This document shows positions 46,522-55,701 of a stretch of 64,000 bases of DNA, piece after piece. The stretch is taken from contig NZ_FNGM01000003.1 in assembly GCF_900102965.1 (NCBI RefSeq), positions 419,100-483,099 of the forward strand, written 5' to 3'. The number at the start of each line of letters is the position of its first letter. Positions within the stretch are counted from its first letter, which is position 1. The DNA is from Paenibacillus jilunlii (GTDB taxonomy: Bacteria > Bacillota > Bacilli > Paenibacillales > Paenibacillaceae). The notes under the pieces were generated by a model that saw only the letters and a list, made by a program, of their open reading frames with translations, was not told where the DNA came from and searched no databases. The translations under genes were made by a program, and so were the position numbers.

Positions 46522-47445
46522 TCATATTTTTGTCTCTAGTTTATTTAACTCAATGTTTACCCCTCTGTTCTCGATATAGAATCCCTTTTGATTATTCCAC
46601 TCTTTTATTTGTACAAAAGCTTCCTTAGCCTTTTCATATTGACCTATCTCCATTAAATAGAATGCTATAGAATAACGGGCATCGATCATCTCAGAATCAA
46701 TTTCAATTGCCTTGTTCCAATGTTCTAAAGCTTTATCGAACTCGCTAAGATGTTTATAGGTATCACCTGCATATACGTGCAGTATTGCATCATTCGGAAA
46801 AATAGAAAGTCCTTTTTGTGCGATTTTTATTGCATTTACATTATCACTAGCACATTTGTATGCTGCCACTAACGATGAATAATTCATAGGGTCATTCGGT
46901 TCTTGCTCCAGGAGTGAAACATGCCGATTTATACTCTCTTCATGTCTACCCAGCCGAGAAAGAAAAAGTATATATTGTCTTTGGTTTTTATAAAACGATA
47001 CATCTTTTTGTTTTTTACCTTCCTCGTTCGCTTGTACGTAAAATGATTCTGCTAATTTCAAGTAGTGCTGTGAACGTAAATCATTTAAATAAGCATAACT
47101 CCCTAAATCTGTCGCTGCAGCGTTCTTCTCTGAAATAAGTTTAGTATATTCCTTGTTTGCTAATTCAAAAGTTTCAGAATTATTAATGTCGCTTTCGTAT
47201 TTCGACATAAGTCGCTCTGCTTTATTACGATAAGCTGGCATGCTAGGTTTAAAAAGATCATCAATTGTTACGCTAAAATAATCTGCTATTTCTGGTAACA
47301 CTGCAATATCCGGAACCGTAGTACCGCACTCCCATTTACTTACCGCTTGAAAGGTTAACCCGAGTGAATCAGCAAGTTGTTGTTGTGTAATATTTCTTTC
47401 ATCACGCAACTTCCTGATATTTTGACCAACCGGTATAATATTCAT
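46522..47445 (-). CDS. XRE-family regulator with TPR repeats
   Basis: A 307-residue protein: an N-terminal HTH_3 domain (IRKLRDERNITQQQLADSLG, then LTFQAVSKWECG) followed by tetratricopeptide repeats from about residue 90 to 290 (for example YAGDTYKHLSEFDKALEHWN and YSIAFYLMEIGQYEKAKEAF). The start at 47445 has GGAGG 8 bases upstream. The architecture resembles Rap/NprR/PlcR-type peptide sensors, but no signal peptide gene is adjacent, so the ligand is unknown. Confidence 0.82.
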   Translation of the reverse strand: MNIIPVGQNIRKLRDERNITQQQLADSLGLTFQAVSKWECGTTVPDIAVLPEIADYFSVTIDDLFKPSMPAYRNKAERLMSKYESDINNSETFELANKEYTKLISEKNAAATDLGSYAYLNDLRSQHYLKLAESFYVQANEEGKKQKDVSFYKNQRQYILFLSRLGRHEESINRHVSLLEQEPNDPMNYSSLVAAYKCASDNVNAIKIAQKGLSIFPNDAILHVYAGDTYKHLSEFDKALEHWNKAIEIDSEMIDARYSIAFYLMEIGQYEKAKEAFVQIKEWNNQKGFYIENRGVNIELNKLETKI

Positions 47446-47596
47446 CTTGTCATCCTCCAACCAAGAAATATTGAAACAGCGCTGTTTCCACTTTTATTAT
47501 ATTAAGGATTCATTTTGGAAACTATAACCGCCTAGGATAGCCGAACTCGCTTTAGAGTTGAGTTTATCGCTAAACTGTTGCCCGTTAGCTTAATGC

Positions 47597-47622
47597 AAAA
47601 AAGGCCTGATTTCTCAGGCCTT
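47597..47622 (-). terminator. Terminator after melA
   Basis: AAGGCCTGA/TCAGGCCTT stem with four-base loop and TTTT tail, about 27 bases after the melA stop. Confidence 0.85.
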
Positions 47623-47648
47623 CTCCGCTTCAGATCTGTTGTCCAGTT

Positions 47649-48947
47649 CTATTTAAACTCCGGAAGCCATTGGCCATGGGCAGCTATCAAGTCGTCGCAC
47701 ATGGCTACAATGTCATCCATCGACAGCTCGGCGGATGTATGCGGGTCCAGCATCGCCGCGTGATAGATATGCTCCTTTTTGCCGGTTACAGCCGCTTCAA
47801 TAGTCAGCAGCTGCGTATTAATATTCGTGCGGTTGAGGGCAGCGCATTGCGGCGGGAGATCGCCAACATAGGTAGGAGTCACTCCGCTGGCATCGACAAG
47901 ACAAGGCACTTCAACACAGGCTTCCCGCGGGAGATTCGTGATCAGTCCGGTATTCAGCACATTGCCGCCGATTTTGAATGGCACATCGGTTTCGATGGCT
48001 TCAAGAATATAAGAAGCATATTCATGGGAGCGTTCATGATGCAGCGCTGTATCATGAACCAGCTCCTCGCGCATCTGCTTCCACTTGCTGATCTGCTCCA
48101 CACACCGGCGCGGATATTCGTCCAGCGGAATTTGAAACCGTTCGATCAGCTCAGGGTAGTTCCGTTTGATGAAATAGGGATGATATTCGGCATTGTGCTC
48201 TGAAGATTCCGTAATGTAATATCCGAACTTCAGCATCATTTCATAACGGACCATATCATGATGGTGCTCTTGTTGCTTCTCAGCAGCCCGGCGCTTAATT
48301 TCCGGATACAGATCCACTCCATCCTTCGTAACTTCCAGCAGCCAAGCCATGTGATTAATACCGGCGATCTTCGCCTGCACACCTGTCTGGTCCATACCAA
48401 GCGCTTCGAATAAGCCGGGAATACAGTGCTGCACGCTGTGGCACAACCCCACCGTCTGCACTCCGCCATACGTGTTCATTACATTAGTCAGCACTGCCAT
48501 CGGGTTGGTGTAATTCAAGAAAAGAGCGTCCGGGCATACCTCACGGATATCGGCGGCAAAATCAAGCATAACCGGTATCGTGCGCAGGTTGCGGAAAATT
48601 CCGCCAATGCCGACTGTGTCTGCGATCGTCTGGCGGAGTCCGTATTTCTTAGGAATCTCAAAATCTGTAACCGTGCATGGCTCATAGCCGCCTACCTGGA
48701 TCGCATTAATCACGTACTTGGCATCACGCAGCGCTTCCTTCCGGTCCGTGTAGGCCTTCACAATACATGTGCTGCCCGTACTGGCCTTGATATTGTTCAG
48801 CATCCTTCTGGAATCCTCAAGCCGCTCCAAATCTATGTCGAACAAAGCAAGCTCAAAGCCCTGCAATGCCGCTGTCCCCATGCAGTCACCCAACACATTC
48901 TTAGCAAAAACTGTACTTCCGGCACCGATAAATGTAATTTTAGACAT
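47649..48947 (-). CDS. melA: Alpha-galactosidase MelA, GH4
   Basis: A 432-residue NAD+- and Mn2+-dependent glycosidase. The dinucleotide motif is ITFIGAGSTVFAKNVLGD, the metal/substrate region is LNYTNPMAVLTN near residue 150, and GLCHSVQHC near 173 holds the Cys/His metal ligands. Length and sequence match Bacillus MelA. GGAGGAGAA lies before the ATG. It hydrolyses melibiose and related alpha-galactosides in the cytoplasm; the uptake system is outside the window. Confidence 0.92.
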   Translation of the reverse strand: MSKITFIGAGSTVFAKNVLGDCMGTAALQGFELALFDIDLERLEDSRRMLNNIKASTGSTCIVKAYTDRKEALRDAKYVINAIQVGGYEPCTVTDFEIPKKYGLRQTIADTVGIGGIFRNLRTIPVMLDFAADIREVCPDALFLNYTNPMAVLTNVMNTYGGVQTVGLCHSVQHCIPGLFEALGMDQTGVQAKIAGINHMAWLLEVTKDGVDLYPEIKRRAAEKQQEHHHDMVRYEMMLKFGYYITESSEHNAEYHPYFIKRNYPELIERFQIPLDEYPRRCVEQISKWKQMREELVHDTALHHERSHEYASYILEAIETDVPFKIGGNVLNTGLITNLPREACVEVPCLVDASGVTPTYVGDLPPQCAALNRTNINTQLLTIEAAVTGKKEHIYHAAMLDPHTSAELSMDDIVAMCDDLIAAHGQWLPEFK

Positions 48948-48995
48948 CCCTGCTTCTCCTCCTCATTAGTTGCACTATTCATTAATAAATATAGA

Positions 48996-49009
48996 TGATA
49001 GCGTGTACA
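48996..49009. promoter_or_regulatory. cre-like site between melA and the AraC gene
   Basis: TGATAGCGTGTACA matches the catabolite-responsive consensus at 12 of 14 positions. It lies in the divergent promoter region, where CcpA control of melA would be expected. Confidence 0.35.
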
Positions 49010-49117
49010 ATGAATATGGATAAAGACAAGAGAAGTATGGATAATTGTTGCATTTAAGACATTCCTGTTGTAGCCTGACAATAGTGTGTCTCAAGCTATT
49101 AATAAGGTGGACTGTCC

Positions 49118-49978
49118 ATGATACCTGAACATTATGACTTTAAAGCCGGATTCAATCTGCTGCCGGAGGAGCAAGACCTCGCCGTTCTGTTCAGCGGCGA
49201 AGGCAAACCGTTTCCCGGCCATAAAATCGGACCCTCCGTACATGATTATTATCTGATCCATACTGTTTTGGATGGTAAGGGTCATTTTCAGAGCAGCACG
49301 GTCACTCAGCAGTGCCGGAAGGGTGATACCTTCGTGATCTTCCCCGGTTCGCTTTTCAGCTATCAGGCGGATGAGCACACCCCTTGGCACTATGCCTGGG
49401 TTGCACTTCAAGGTACAGGTGTATCCGGACTTCTGGCCGATATCGGCATTACGAAGGAGCGGCCGCTGCTGCAAACAGAGAATACATCTGAGCTGCACAG
49501 CTTGTACGAACGAATCCGCTTGTGCTTTAAGCAATCTGCCTATCCCCGCCTGGAAAGTCTGGAGGCTTCCGGCTGGACAAGACTGTTGCTCCACCATTTC
49601 GGGCAGGACAACCTTGCCCTTCTGCCCGCAAGGCCCAAGGAGCTGCCGGAAATCATCGACCGCCAGATTGACCAGGCTATCCGCTGGATCTCGCTGCAGT
49701 TCCATCAGCAGATCAGCATTGATCATATGGCGGCTACGCTAGGTTACCATCGTGCGCATCTTTCCAAGGCTTTCAAGCAGAAAACAGGACTGTCGCCCAA
49801 GCAGTATCTGCTGAAAATGCGGATGGACAAAGCCAAAAGTCTGCTCTCCGGCACACTCACAATTGATCAGGTGGCTTCTTCCGTCGGCTTCAACGATGCC
49901 CTGTATTTCTCCAGGCAGTTCCGCAAATTCAGCGGCATGTCGCCCAGTGAATACCGCTCGATGCTGCGGCAGGGATAG
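49118..49978 (+). CDS. AraC-family regulator (MelR/MsmR type)
   Basis: A 286-residue regulator. The N-terminal cupin sensor (residues 1-150) has GDTFVIFPGSLFSYQADEHT, and the two HTH motifs are ISIDHMAATLGYHRAHLSKA and TIDQVASSVGFNDALYFSRQF, followed by the GMSPSEYR closing signature. It is divergent from melA, so it most likely activates melA in response to an alpha-galactoside. AAGGTGG precedes the ATG by 7 bases. Confidence 0.9.
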   Translation: MIPEHYDFKAGFNLLPEEQDLAVLFSGEGKPFPGHKIGPSVHDYYLIHTVLDGKGHFQSSTVTQQCRKGDTFVIFPGSLFSYQADEHTPWHYAWVALQGTGVSGLLADIGITKERPLLQTENTSELHSLYERIRLCFKQSAYPRLESLEASGWTRLLLHHFGQDNLALLPARPKELPEIIDRQIDQAIRWISLQFHQQISIDHMAATLGYHRAHLSKAFKQKTGLSPKQYLLKMRMDKAKSLLSGTLTIDQVASSVGFNDALYFSRQFRKFSGMSPSEYRSMLRQG

Positions 49979-49993
49979 ACTGGGCTTGCCAGT

Positions 49994-50371
49994 TTATACG
50001 GTACGTTCTTTTCTCCGCCGCATCAGCCATAGAATGATCAGGATAACGGCTGCTCCGCAAATGGCATAGCTTACCGGGCGCATGTACTTCTCAACAATGG
50101 TACAATTGTCACCCAGGCGGTATCCCAGATAGACCAGCGCGATATTCCAGGGCAGGGAGCCAAGTGCGGTAAAAAAGATAAACTTCCCGGTCTTCATCCC
50201 GGCGATTCCGGCGGGCAAAGAGATAAAGGTGCGGATAAAAGGCAGCATTCGGGTGAAAAATACGGTCCCCTCCCCGTAACGTTCGAACCAGCGCTGGGAC
50301 TGCTCCAGGTGGCGGGAGTTAAAGAGAATATATTTCCCATACTTCTCCAGCAATTTTCTGCCGCCATGCAT
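49994..50371 (-). pseudogene. 5'-truncated DedA-family membrane protein gene
   Basis: The 125-residue reading contains only the C-terminal half of a DedA protein: KYILFNSRHLEQSQRWFERYG and TRMLPFIRTFISLPAGIAGM are the conserved core, followed by the last helices. The N-terminal ~75 residues with their helices and the acidic motif are missing, and the remaining start is a Met just before GGRKLLEKYG. DedA proteins maintain membrane lipid flipping; this copy is probably not functional. Confidence 0.7.
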
Positions 50372-50510
50372 CCCTACGTGTAACTCCCGTTCCTTAAAGA
50401 ATCATTAATTTATGGCTTATGGCTAGAAAAAGCTAACCGAGAATGGCGTTTGGATTACTCAACAAAGATTGATGATGATATAATGAATAGTGAAACGGAG
50501 TTGATCTTTC

Positions 50511-51404
50511 ATGGAGCTTCTTAACCCTAGAAATGATTTTCTATTCAAACGGATTTTTGGCAGCGAAGAGAACCGCGATGTTTTGCTTGCTTTTCTTAAT
50601 CGTACTTTTGCTGAAGCCGGGAAGCCACCGCTAAGTGAGATTATCCTGCTTAACCCGTACACCGAGAAAGACTCTCCTCGAGATAAACAGTCTATACTGG
50701 ACATACGGGCCAGAACAACCGAAGGTGAGATCATCAATGTAGAAATGCAGTTGTTTAATAAATACGATACTGAAAAAAGGACGTTATTTTATTGGAGTAA
50801 GCAGTACTCAGGGCAATTACAAGAAGGACAGGCTTACAGCAGACTTAAAAGATGCGTGACCATTAACATTTTAAACTATGCTTTTCTGCCAAACGATTTG
50901 TATCATAGTGTTTTCCATTTAAGGGAAGACCGGACTGGTATAGAGCTGATCGATGACATTGAGGTACACTTTCTCGAGCTTCCGAAGCTGGATGAGCAAG
51001 CTGTCTCTATCGAAGAAGGCGGGCTAGTGAATTGGCTGCTGTTCCTAAAGGGTACAGATCAATCTAAGTGGGAGGTGCTGACAATGAATGAACCTGTATT
51101 AAAAAAGGCAATGGATACCTTAGAGTTTTTGAGTCAGGATTTGGAAGCCCGCAGACAATATGAAGACCGGCAGAAGTATCTTCACGATGAAGCGTCTATG
51201 TATGAAGCGGCTGAGAGAGCGGCAATACGTGCGCGTGCTGAAGGGGAAGCTAAGGGAAAAGCCGAAGGAAAAGCTGAGGGAGAAGCTGAAGCAAAAAAAG
51301 AAGTGGCCAGAAAACTGCTTGCTCTAGATGTCAATCCTTCTGTAATAGCCGAAGCATCGGGGCTATCAGAGGAAGAGATTAGGGCGTTAAAGCCATTGCA
51401 GTGA
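50511..51404 (+). CDS. Rpn-family recombination-promoting nuclease (PD-(D/E)XK)
   Basis: A 297-residue protein of the Rpn/transposase_31 type. The nuclease core motif LDIRARTTEGEIINVEMQ holds D...E-x-Q, and the N terminus NDFLFKRIFGSEEN is typical. A Glu/Lys/Gly/Ala repeat (GEAKGKAEGKAEGEAEAK) near residues 242-262 is followed by a VARKLLALDVNPSVIAEASG-like tail in parts. Its stop codon lies in a stretch matching the hmp 3' end. Mobility or recombination-promoting activity is inferred from the family. Confidence 0.85.
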   Translation: MELLNPRNDFLFKRIFGSEENRDVLLAFLNRTFAEAGKPPLSEIILLNPYTEKDSPRDKQSILDIRARTTEGEIINVEMQLFNKYDTEKRTLFYWSKQYSGQLQEGQAYSRLKRCVTINILNYAFLPNDLYHSVFHLREDRTGIELIDDIEVHFLELPKLDEQAVSIEEGGLVNWLLFLKGTDQSKWEVLTMNEPVLKKAMDTLEFLSQDLEARRQYEDRQKYLHDEASMYEAAERAAIRARAEGEAKGKAEGKAEGEAEAKKEVARKLLALDVNPSVIAEASGLSEEEIRALKPLQ

Positions 51405-51488
51405 GAAAAGAACAAATTCATTATAGAACATGCATAGCTACAACAAACGGGTACACTGTCCTTAGCCGGACAGTGTACCCGTGTTTTT
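51401..51488 (+). pseudogene. Decayed copy of the hmp 3' end and its terminator
   Basis: 51401-51424 matches hmp 15972-15995 at 21 of 24 bases, including the codons for KEQIHY. After a gap that skips about 26 bases of hmp, AGAACA-N-GCATAG-N-TAC and the hairpin copy follow. The alignment was done by eye. Confidence 0.6.
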
Positions 51489-51490
51489 TA
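51447..51490 (+). terminator. Terminator after the Rpn gene (copy of the hmp hairpin)
   Basis: A 15-bp perfect stem (ACGGGTACACTGTCC with its complement, loop TTAGCC) is followed by GTGTTTTTT. It is almost the same as the hairpin at 16048-16091. Confidence 0.88.
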
Positions 51491-51520
51491 GGATTAGGGT
51501 TGCCTGGGTTGCCTTGTAGT

Positions 51521-51844
51521 TCACCCTTTCCGGAGATCCTTAACCCTAAGATTGGAGCTGAACAGGCCGGAAGGACTGGTGAGCTTATAAGAAGGATAAT
51601 TTTCTTCTGCGGCCAGGGTCATAGAGGAATCGAATAAGGATTCCTGCTGGCGGTCACACAAGAAAGTATAGGGTTCGTTCTGAATAACGATGTCTGTAGC
51701 ATTGGGTGAGTCTACGATCTGAATGACAAGGACACCATTGCAGCCGCAATCTTCGGTATCATAGAACAGCTTGAGGAAGCCCGGTCTGCCATCCAGGCTC
51801 TCTCCCAGCCGTCTGACGGTTAATGGGTCAAGTTGAATTTGCAT
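51521..51844 (-). CDS. HesB/IscA-like iron-sulfur biosynthesis family protein
   Basis: A 107-residue protein with the FeS_biosyn fold: MQIQLDPLTVRRLGESLDGR and TEDCGCNGVLVIQIVDSP, with a CGC-like cysteine pair but no second C-terminal Cys pair typical of IscA, so it is closer to YqkB-type proteins. The start at 51844 has GGAGA 10 bases upstream. It is convergent with the Rpn gene. Its place beside the nirBD operon may reflect iron-sulfur or siroheme supply, but that is only context. Confidence 0.7.
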   Translation of the reverse strand: MQIQLDPLTVRRLGESLDGRPGFLKLFYDTEDCGCNGVLVIQIVDSPNATDIVIQNEPYTFLCDRQQESLFDSSMTLAAEENYPSYKLTSPSGLFSSNLRVKDLRKG

Positions 51845-51974
51845 CTCACAGTTCTCTCCTTTGATCTGTAAAGTACGTAGCGGAACCTGTGCAAAACAGT
51901 ATAGACCTATTCTTCCCGCAACTCCTGTGATTGCAGTCACTTCAATTATGACACCATATAACCGTTAGCGATAG

Positions 51975-52742
51975 CTAGCCGATCCGGGAACGCGCTGCCT
52001 TTTCCATACTTAGCAGCTGATCTCTTACGGTAATTGACTCCCCAATGATGATGATGGCCGGATTGCTGATCTTCATAGCGGCAGCCAGCTTATCTATATT
52101 GCCTAACGTTCCTGTAACTGTGCGTTCACGGACCGTCGTTCCATTCTCAATCAGCGCAGCAGGTGTCGCAGGGTTCTTCCCATACTTCAATAGCTGCTCA
52201 CGGATTTCAGCTAATGTGCTGACTCCCATATATATGACCAGAGTATCCACGCTGTGGACAAGCCCTTCCCAGTGCACGGCTGAAGCATGATCATGGCAGC
52301 GGCTGCCCGTCACAATGGCAAAAGATGCTGCAAGCCCGCGGTGGGTCAGCGGAATTCCGGCCGAAGCCGCCGCGCCGATGGCTGAGGTGATGCCGGGAAT
52401 GACCTCATAAGCGATGCCGGCGGCCGCGACCGCCAGCGCTTCTTCCCCGCCTCTCCCGAACACATAGGGATCGCCTCCCTTCAGCCGGACCACTTGATTT
52501 CCGGCGGCTGCATATTTAATCATCAGCTTTTCGATGGCCTCCTGCGGCATGGAATGACGGCCAGGAGCTTTGCCGCAGTAGATTCTCAGTGCCTCCGGTT
52601 TCACGTAGCCCAGAATTTCTTCATTCACCAGCCGGTCATAGAGAATCACGTCAGCTGTCTGAATCCTCCGCACGGCTTTGACGGTAAGCAGCTCCGGGTC
52701 TCCTGGTCCTGCTCCGACAATCGACACACTCCCTTGGTTCAT
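51975..52742 (-). CDS. cobA: Uroporphyrinogen-III C-methyltransferase (siroheme synthesis)
   Basis: A 255-residue SUMT that makes precorrin-2, the first step to siroheme, the nitrite-reductase cofactor. Signatures are IVGAGPGDPELLTVKA near residue 8, KGGDPYVFGRGGEEALA near 83 and LTHRGLAASFAIVTG near 132. GGAGAGAAGCCT precedes the ATG. It follows nirB and nirD on the same strand, so it forms the nirBD-cobA operon. No chelatase or dehydrogenase domain is fused. Confidence 0.92.
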   Translation of the reverse strand: MNQGSVSIVGAGPGDPELLTVKAVRRIQTADVILYDRLVNEEILGYVKPEALRIYCGKAPGRHSMPQEAIEKLMIKYAAAGNQVVRLKGGDPYVFGRGGEEALAVAAAGIAYEVIPGITSAIGAAASAGIPLTHRGLAASFAIVTGSRCHDHASAVHWEGLVHSVDTLVIYMGVSTLAEIREQLLKYGKNPATPAALIENGTTVRERTVTGTLGNIDKLAAAMKISNPAIIIIGESITVRDQLLSMEKAARSRIG

Positions 52743-52832
52743 AGGCTTCTCTCCGTGGCTGCTATTCTGCTGACCGGTTCACTTAGTTTCATATTATTCA
52801 TGAATAGCCCCCCTAATATGGACTCATAAGGA

Positions 52833-53150
52833 TTACAACGTCAGATAGATTGAACCATTGCTCTGGTCCACTTCGACCTCATACGTAACTACATGGCCAT
52901 GATCCGGCTCCTGGACCACACCGGTGTGCAGATCAATGCGCCAATCATGGAGCGGGCAATGCACCTTTGAGCCACAGACCATTCCCTCCGACAAGGCTCC
53001 GCCTTTGTGCGGGCACTTATTCTCGACCGCCAGCACTTCTCCATCCGACAGGCGGAACAGTGCAATCTCACGGTCACCTACTCTGACGATACGGGAGCCT
53101 TTAATATCAATATCTGTCACCTTGCCCACAAGCATTTTGGTCATTTCCAT
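52833..53150 (-). CDS. nirD: Nitrite reductase [NAD(P)H] small subunit
   Basis: A 105-residue Rieske-type [2Fe-2S] protein. Ligand motifs are CPHKGGALSEG near residue 46 and CPLHDWRIDL near 65. It partners NirB. GGAGGGG lies 6 bases before the ATG, and the gene follows nirB by 12 bases. Confidence 0.93.
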   Translation of the reverse strand: MEMTKMLVGKVTDIDIKGSRIVRVGDREIALFRLSDGEVLAVENKCPHKGGALSEGMVCGSKVHCPLHDWRIDLHTGVVQEPDHGHVVTYEVEVDQSNGSIYLTL

Positions 53151-53162
53151 CAGGTTCCCCTC

Positions 53163-55592
53163 CTATACCGTCTTCATTTCGGACAACTGCTCGAAATTTT
53201 TACGCAGCTCCGGCTCATTCACAATCTGCTTCCAGGGATCGGTTGTCACACTAAGCGCAGTGTGGATTCTCTCCTGAAGGGCAAGCCGGTTCTCCCGTAC
53301 CTCCAGCACTTCCTTGATACTGTCCAGTCCTACCCGCTCCACCCATTGCGCGGTCCGCTCATTCCAGCCGGCCTGTTCGCGGTAATATTGCAGGAATGCG
53401 CTGGCCCACTCCAGGACCTCATCATCGGTTTTGACCACACAGAGCAGATCCGTGGCCCGCACATGCACGCCGCCGTTACCTCCGATGTGAAGCTCCCAGC
53501 CGCCGTCTATGGCGACCACGCCAAAATCCTTAATCGTTGCTTCCGCGCAATTGCGCGGGCAGCCGGATACCGCAAGCTTCACCTTGCCCGGTGTATTCAG
53601 CCGCTCGAATGCTTTCTCCAGCCGGACTCCCATACCCATGGCATCCTGGGTACCAAACCGGCAAAAGGTTGAGCCGACACAGGTTTTGACTGTGCGGAGC
53701 GTCTTGCCGTAGGCATGGCCTGAAGGCATATCCAGCTCTTCCCACATCTTGGGCAAGTCTTCTTTTTTGACACCGAGCAGATCCAGTCTCTGCCCTCCGG
53801 TGAACTTCACCAGCGGAACCTCGAATTTGGCGGCAACCTCGGCAATCTTCATCAGTTCAGCAGGTGAGGTTACACCGCCGTATATCCGTGGAACAACGGA
53901 GTAGGTTCCGTCTTTCTGAATATTGGCATGATAACGCTCATTGGTGATCCGGGATTCTTTTTCATCGATATATTCTTCAGGCCACAGCATCCCCAAATAG
54001 TAATTCAGAGAAGGACGGCATTTGGCACAGCCTTCTTCCGTATTCCATTCCAGGACGTTCATGACTTCCTTAACGGTCTTCAGCTCCATGCGCTTGATTT
54101 CCGCGACAATTTCGTCCCGTCCCAGTGTGGTGCAGCCGCAGATGCCTTCCTTCACTGTCATTACATTATCTCCGGCGTAAAGCTGCAGGAGTCCTTCCAC
54201 CAGCGGTTTGCAGCCGCCGCAGGATGCGGAGGCCTTAGTGCAGGCTTTGATCTGGCCGACACTCGTACAGCCGCCGGACTGAATCGCTTCGGCAATAGTA
54301 CCTTTGGATACCCCGTTGCAGCCGCAGATGATCTCGTCATCGGCCATTCCTTCGAGCCGGTTGCCTTTGGGGGAAGCCAGTGCATCTGAGGATATGCCGA
54401 GCAGCAGCTCTTTTTCTTTGCCTTTAATGTTTTCGCCATTTTTGATCATGGAAAAGAGCTGGGCACCATCGCCGGTATCCCCGAACAAAACGGCGCCGAC
54501 CAGTTGGTCATCCTGGATAACCAGTTTCTTGTAAACCCCTTCGATCTCGTCCTGATACCGGAGGGCTCTGGTGCCGGGCTGCTCTGTGAATTGGCCTGCC
54601 GAGAAGACATCGACACCGGACACCTTCAGCTTGGTTGAGGTTACCGAACCGGCATAGCCGTCAGTTGCCGCACCGGCCAGTCTTTTAGCCAGAACCGCCC
54701 CCTGTTCGTAGAGCGGTGCCACAAGCCCGTAGGCAATCCCCCTATGCTCTGCACATTCACCCACGGCATAGATGCCGGGAATATTTGTTTCCATGTAATC
54801 ATTAACGACGATGCCCCGGTTCGTCTTGACTCCGCTTTTCTGCGCCAGCTCGACATTGGGCTTGATGCCGACAGCCATAACGATCAGATCTGCTTCGGCA
54901 ATTTCTCCGTCTGCGAACAACAGGCCTTTGACTCTTTTTTTGCCGAGAATCGCTTCAGACTGCTTATTCAGCAGAAACTTCATTCCCTGCTCTTCCAGCT
55001 CCTTGCGGAGCATCACGGATGCCGGTTCATCCAGCTGGCGCTCCATGATATAAGGATGGATGTGTACAACAGAGACCTCCATTCCCAGATGCAGCAGCCC
55101 TCTGGCCGCCTCCAGACCCAGAAGCCCGCCGCCGATCACCACAGCTTTGCGGTATCTTTGTGAGGTTTCCTGCATGATCTGGCAATCCTTGATATCGCGG
55201 AAAGCAATGACCCCTTCCTTCTCGGCTCCCGGAAGCGGCAGCATAAACGGATTGGAGCCTGTCGCCAGTATCAGTTCATCATAGGGCAATACGATTCCTT
55301 TATCGGAGTATACTTTTCGCTCAGCAGTATCAATAGAAGTAATCGTGTGGCCCATATATAACCGGATGCCATGGCTGTGATACCATTCCAGATCATTGAT
55401 AATGATCTCCTCCATGCTGGAGCCGCCTGCCAGAACAGAGGACAGCATAATCCGGTTGTAATTGGGATGCGGCTCTGAGCCGAAGATGGTAATCTCATAA
55501 GCCTCCGGGGACAATTTCAATAAATGCTCGATAGCCCGCACCCCGGCCATCCCGTTGCCCACCAATACGAGTTTCTTGCGAATGTCTGTCAT
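53163..55592 (-). CDS. nirB: Nitrite reductase [NAD(P)H] large subunit
   Basis: An 809-residue multidomain enzyme that reduces nitrite to ammonium with NAD(P)H. Order: FAD/NAD domain (LVLVGNGMAGVRAIEHLL, VVIGGGLLGLEAARGLL near 150), two BFD-like [2Fe-2S] segments (CGCNGVSKGTIAEAIQSGG near 415; CGCTTLGRDEI, then CAKCRPSLNYYLGML), and the siroheme/[4Fe-4S] domain with TCVGSTFCRFG and VSGCPRNCAEA near residues 635-680. I start at 55592 because GAGGAG lies 8 bases upstream. The preceding leader carries the ANTAR-type elements. Confidence 0.96.
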   Translation of the reverse strand: MTDIRKKLVLVGNGMAGVRAIEHLLKLSPEAYEITIFGSEPHPNYNRIMLSSVLAGGSSMEEIIINDLEWYHSHGIRLYMGHTITSIDTAERKVYSDKGIVLPYDELILATGSNPFMLPLPGAEKEGVIAFRDIKDCQIMQETSQRYRKAVVIGGGLLGLEAARGLLHLGMEVSVVHIHPYIMERQLDEPASVMLRKELEEQGMKFLLNKQSEAILGKKRVKGLLFADGEIAEADLIVMAVGIKPNVELAQKSGVKTNRGIVVNDYMETNIPGIYAVGECAEHRGIAYGLVAPLYEQGAVLAKRLAGAATDGYAGSVTSTKLKVSGVDVFSAGQFTEQPGTRALRYQDEIEGVYKKLVIQDDQLVGAVLFGDTGDGAQLFSMIKNGENIKGKEKELLLGISSDALASPKGNRLEGMADDEIICGCNGVSKGTIAEAIQSGGCTSVGQIKACTKASASCGGCKPLVEGLLQLYAGDNVMTVKEGICGCTTLGRDEIVAEIKRMELKTVKEVMNVLEWNTEEGCAKCRPSLNYYLGMLWPEEYIDEKESRITNERYHANIQKDGTYSVVPRIYGGVTSPAELMKIAEVAAKFEVPLVKFTGGQRLDLLGVKKEDLPKMWEELDMPSGHAYGKTLRTVKTCVGSTFCRFGTQDAMGMGVRLEKAFERLNTPGKVKLAVSGCPRNCAEATIKDFGVVAIDGGWELHIGGNGGVHVRATDLLCVVKTDDEVLEWASAFLQYYREQAGWNERTAQWVERVGLDSIKEVLEVRENRLALQERIHTALSVTTDPWKQIVNEPELRKNFEQLSEMKTV

Positions 55593-55620
55593 CTGTCTCT
55601 CTCCTCTCCATGTGGACAAC

Positions 55621-55684
55621 AGAAAAAGCCCGCTTCACTCCACACGGAAACATACATCTCCCGTTGTGAAAAGTGAAAGCAGGC
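55621..55684 (-). terminator. Attenuator terminator in the nirB leader
   Basis: A stem of GCCTGCTTTCAC and GTGAAGCGGGC (arms 55673-55684 and 55628-55638 on the plus strand) with one bulged T is followed by TTTTTC, 30 bases before the nirB start. Its upstream arm overlaps the second ANTAR hairpin, so the two structures exclude each other. Confidence 0.75.
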
Positions 55685-55697
55685 GCCATTGCCGCTT
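55677..55697 (-). promoter_or_regulatory. ANTAR target hairpin P2
   Basis: Leftward AAGCGGC and GCCTGCTT pair with one bulged T around the hexaloop AATGGC (A at 1, G at 4). The 3' arm doubles as the terminator 5' arm. Confidence 0.7.
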
Positions 55698-55701
55698 CAA
55701 G

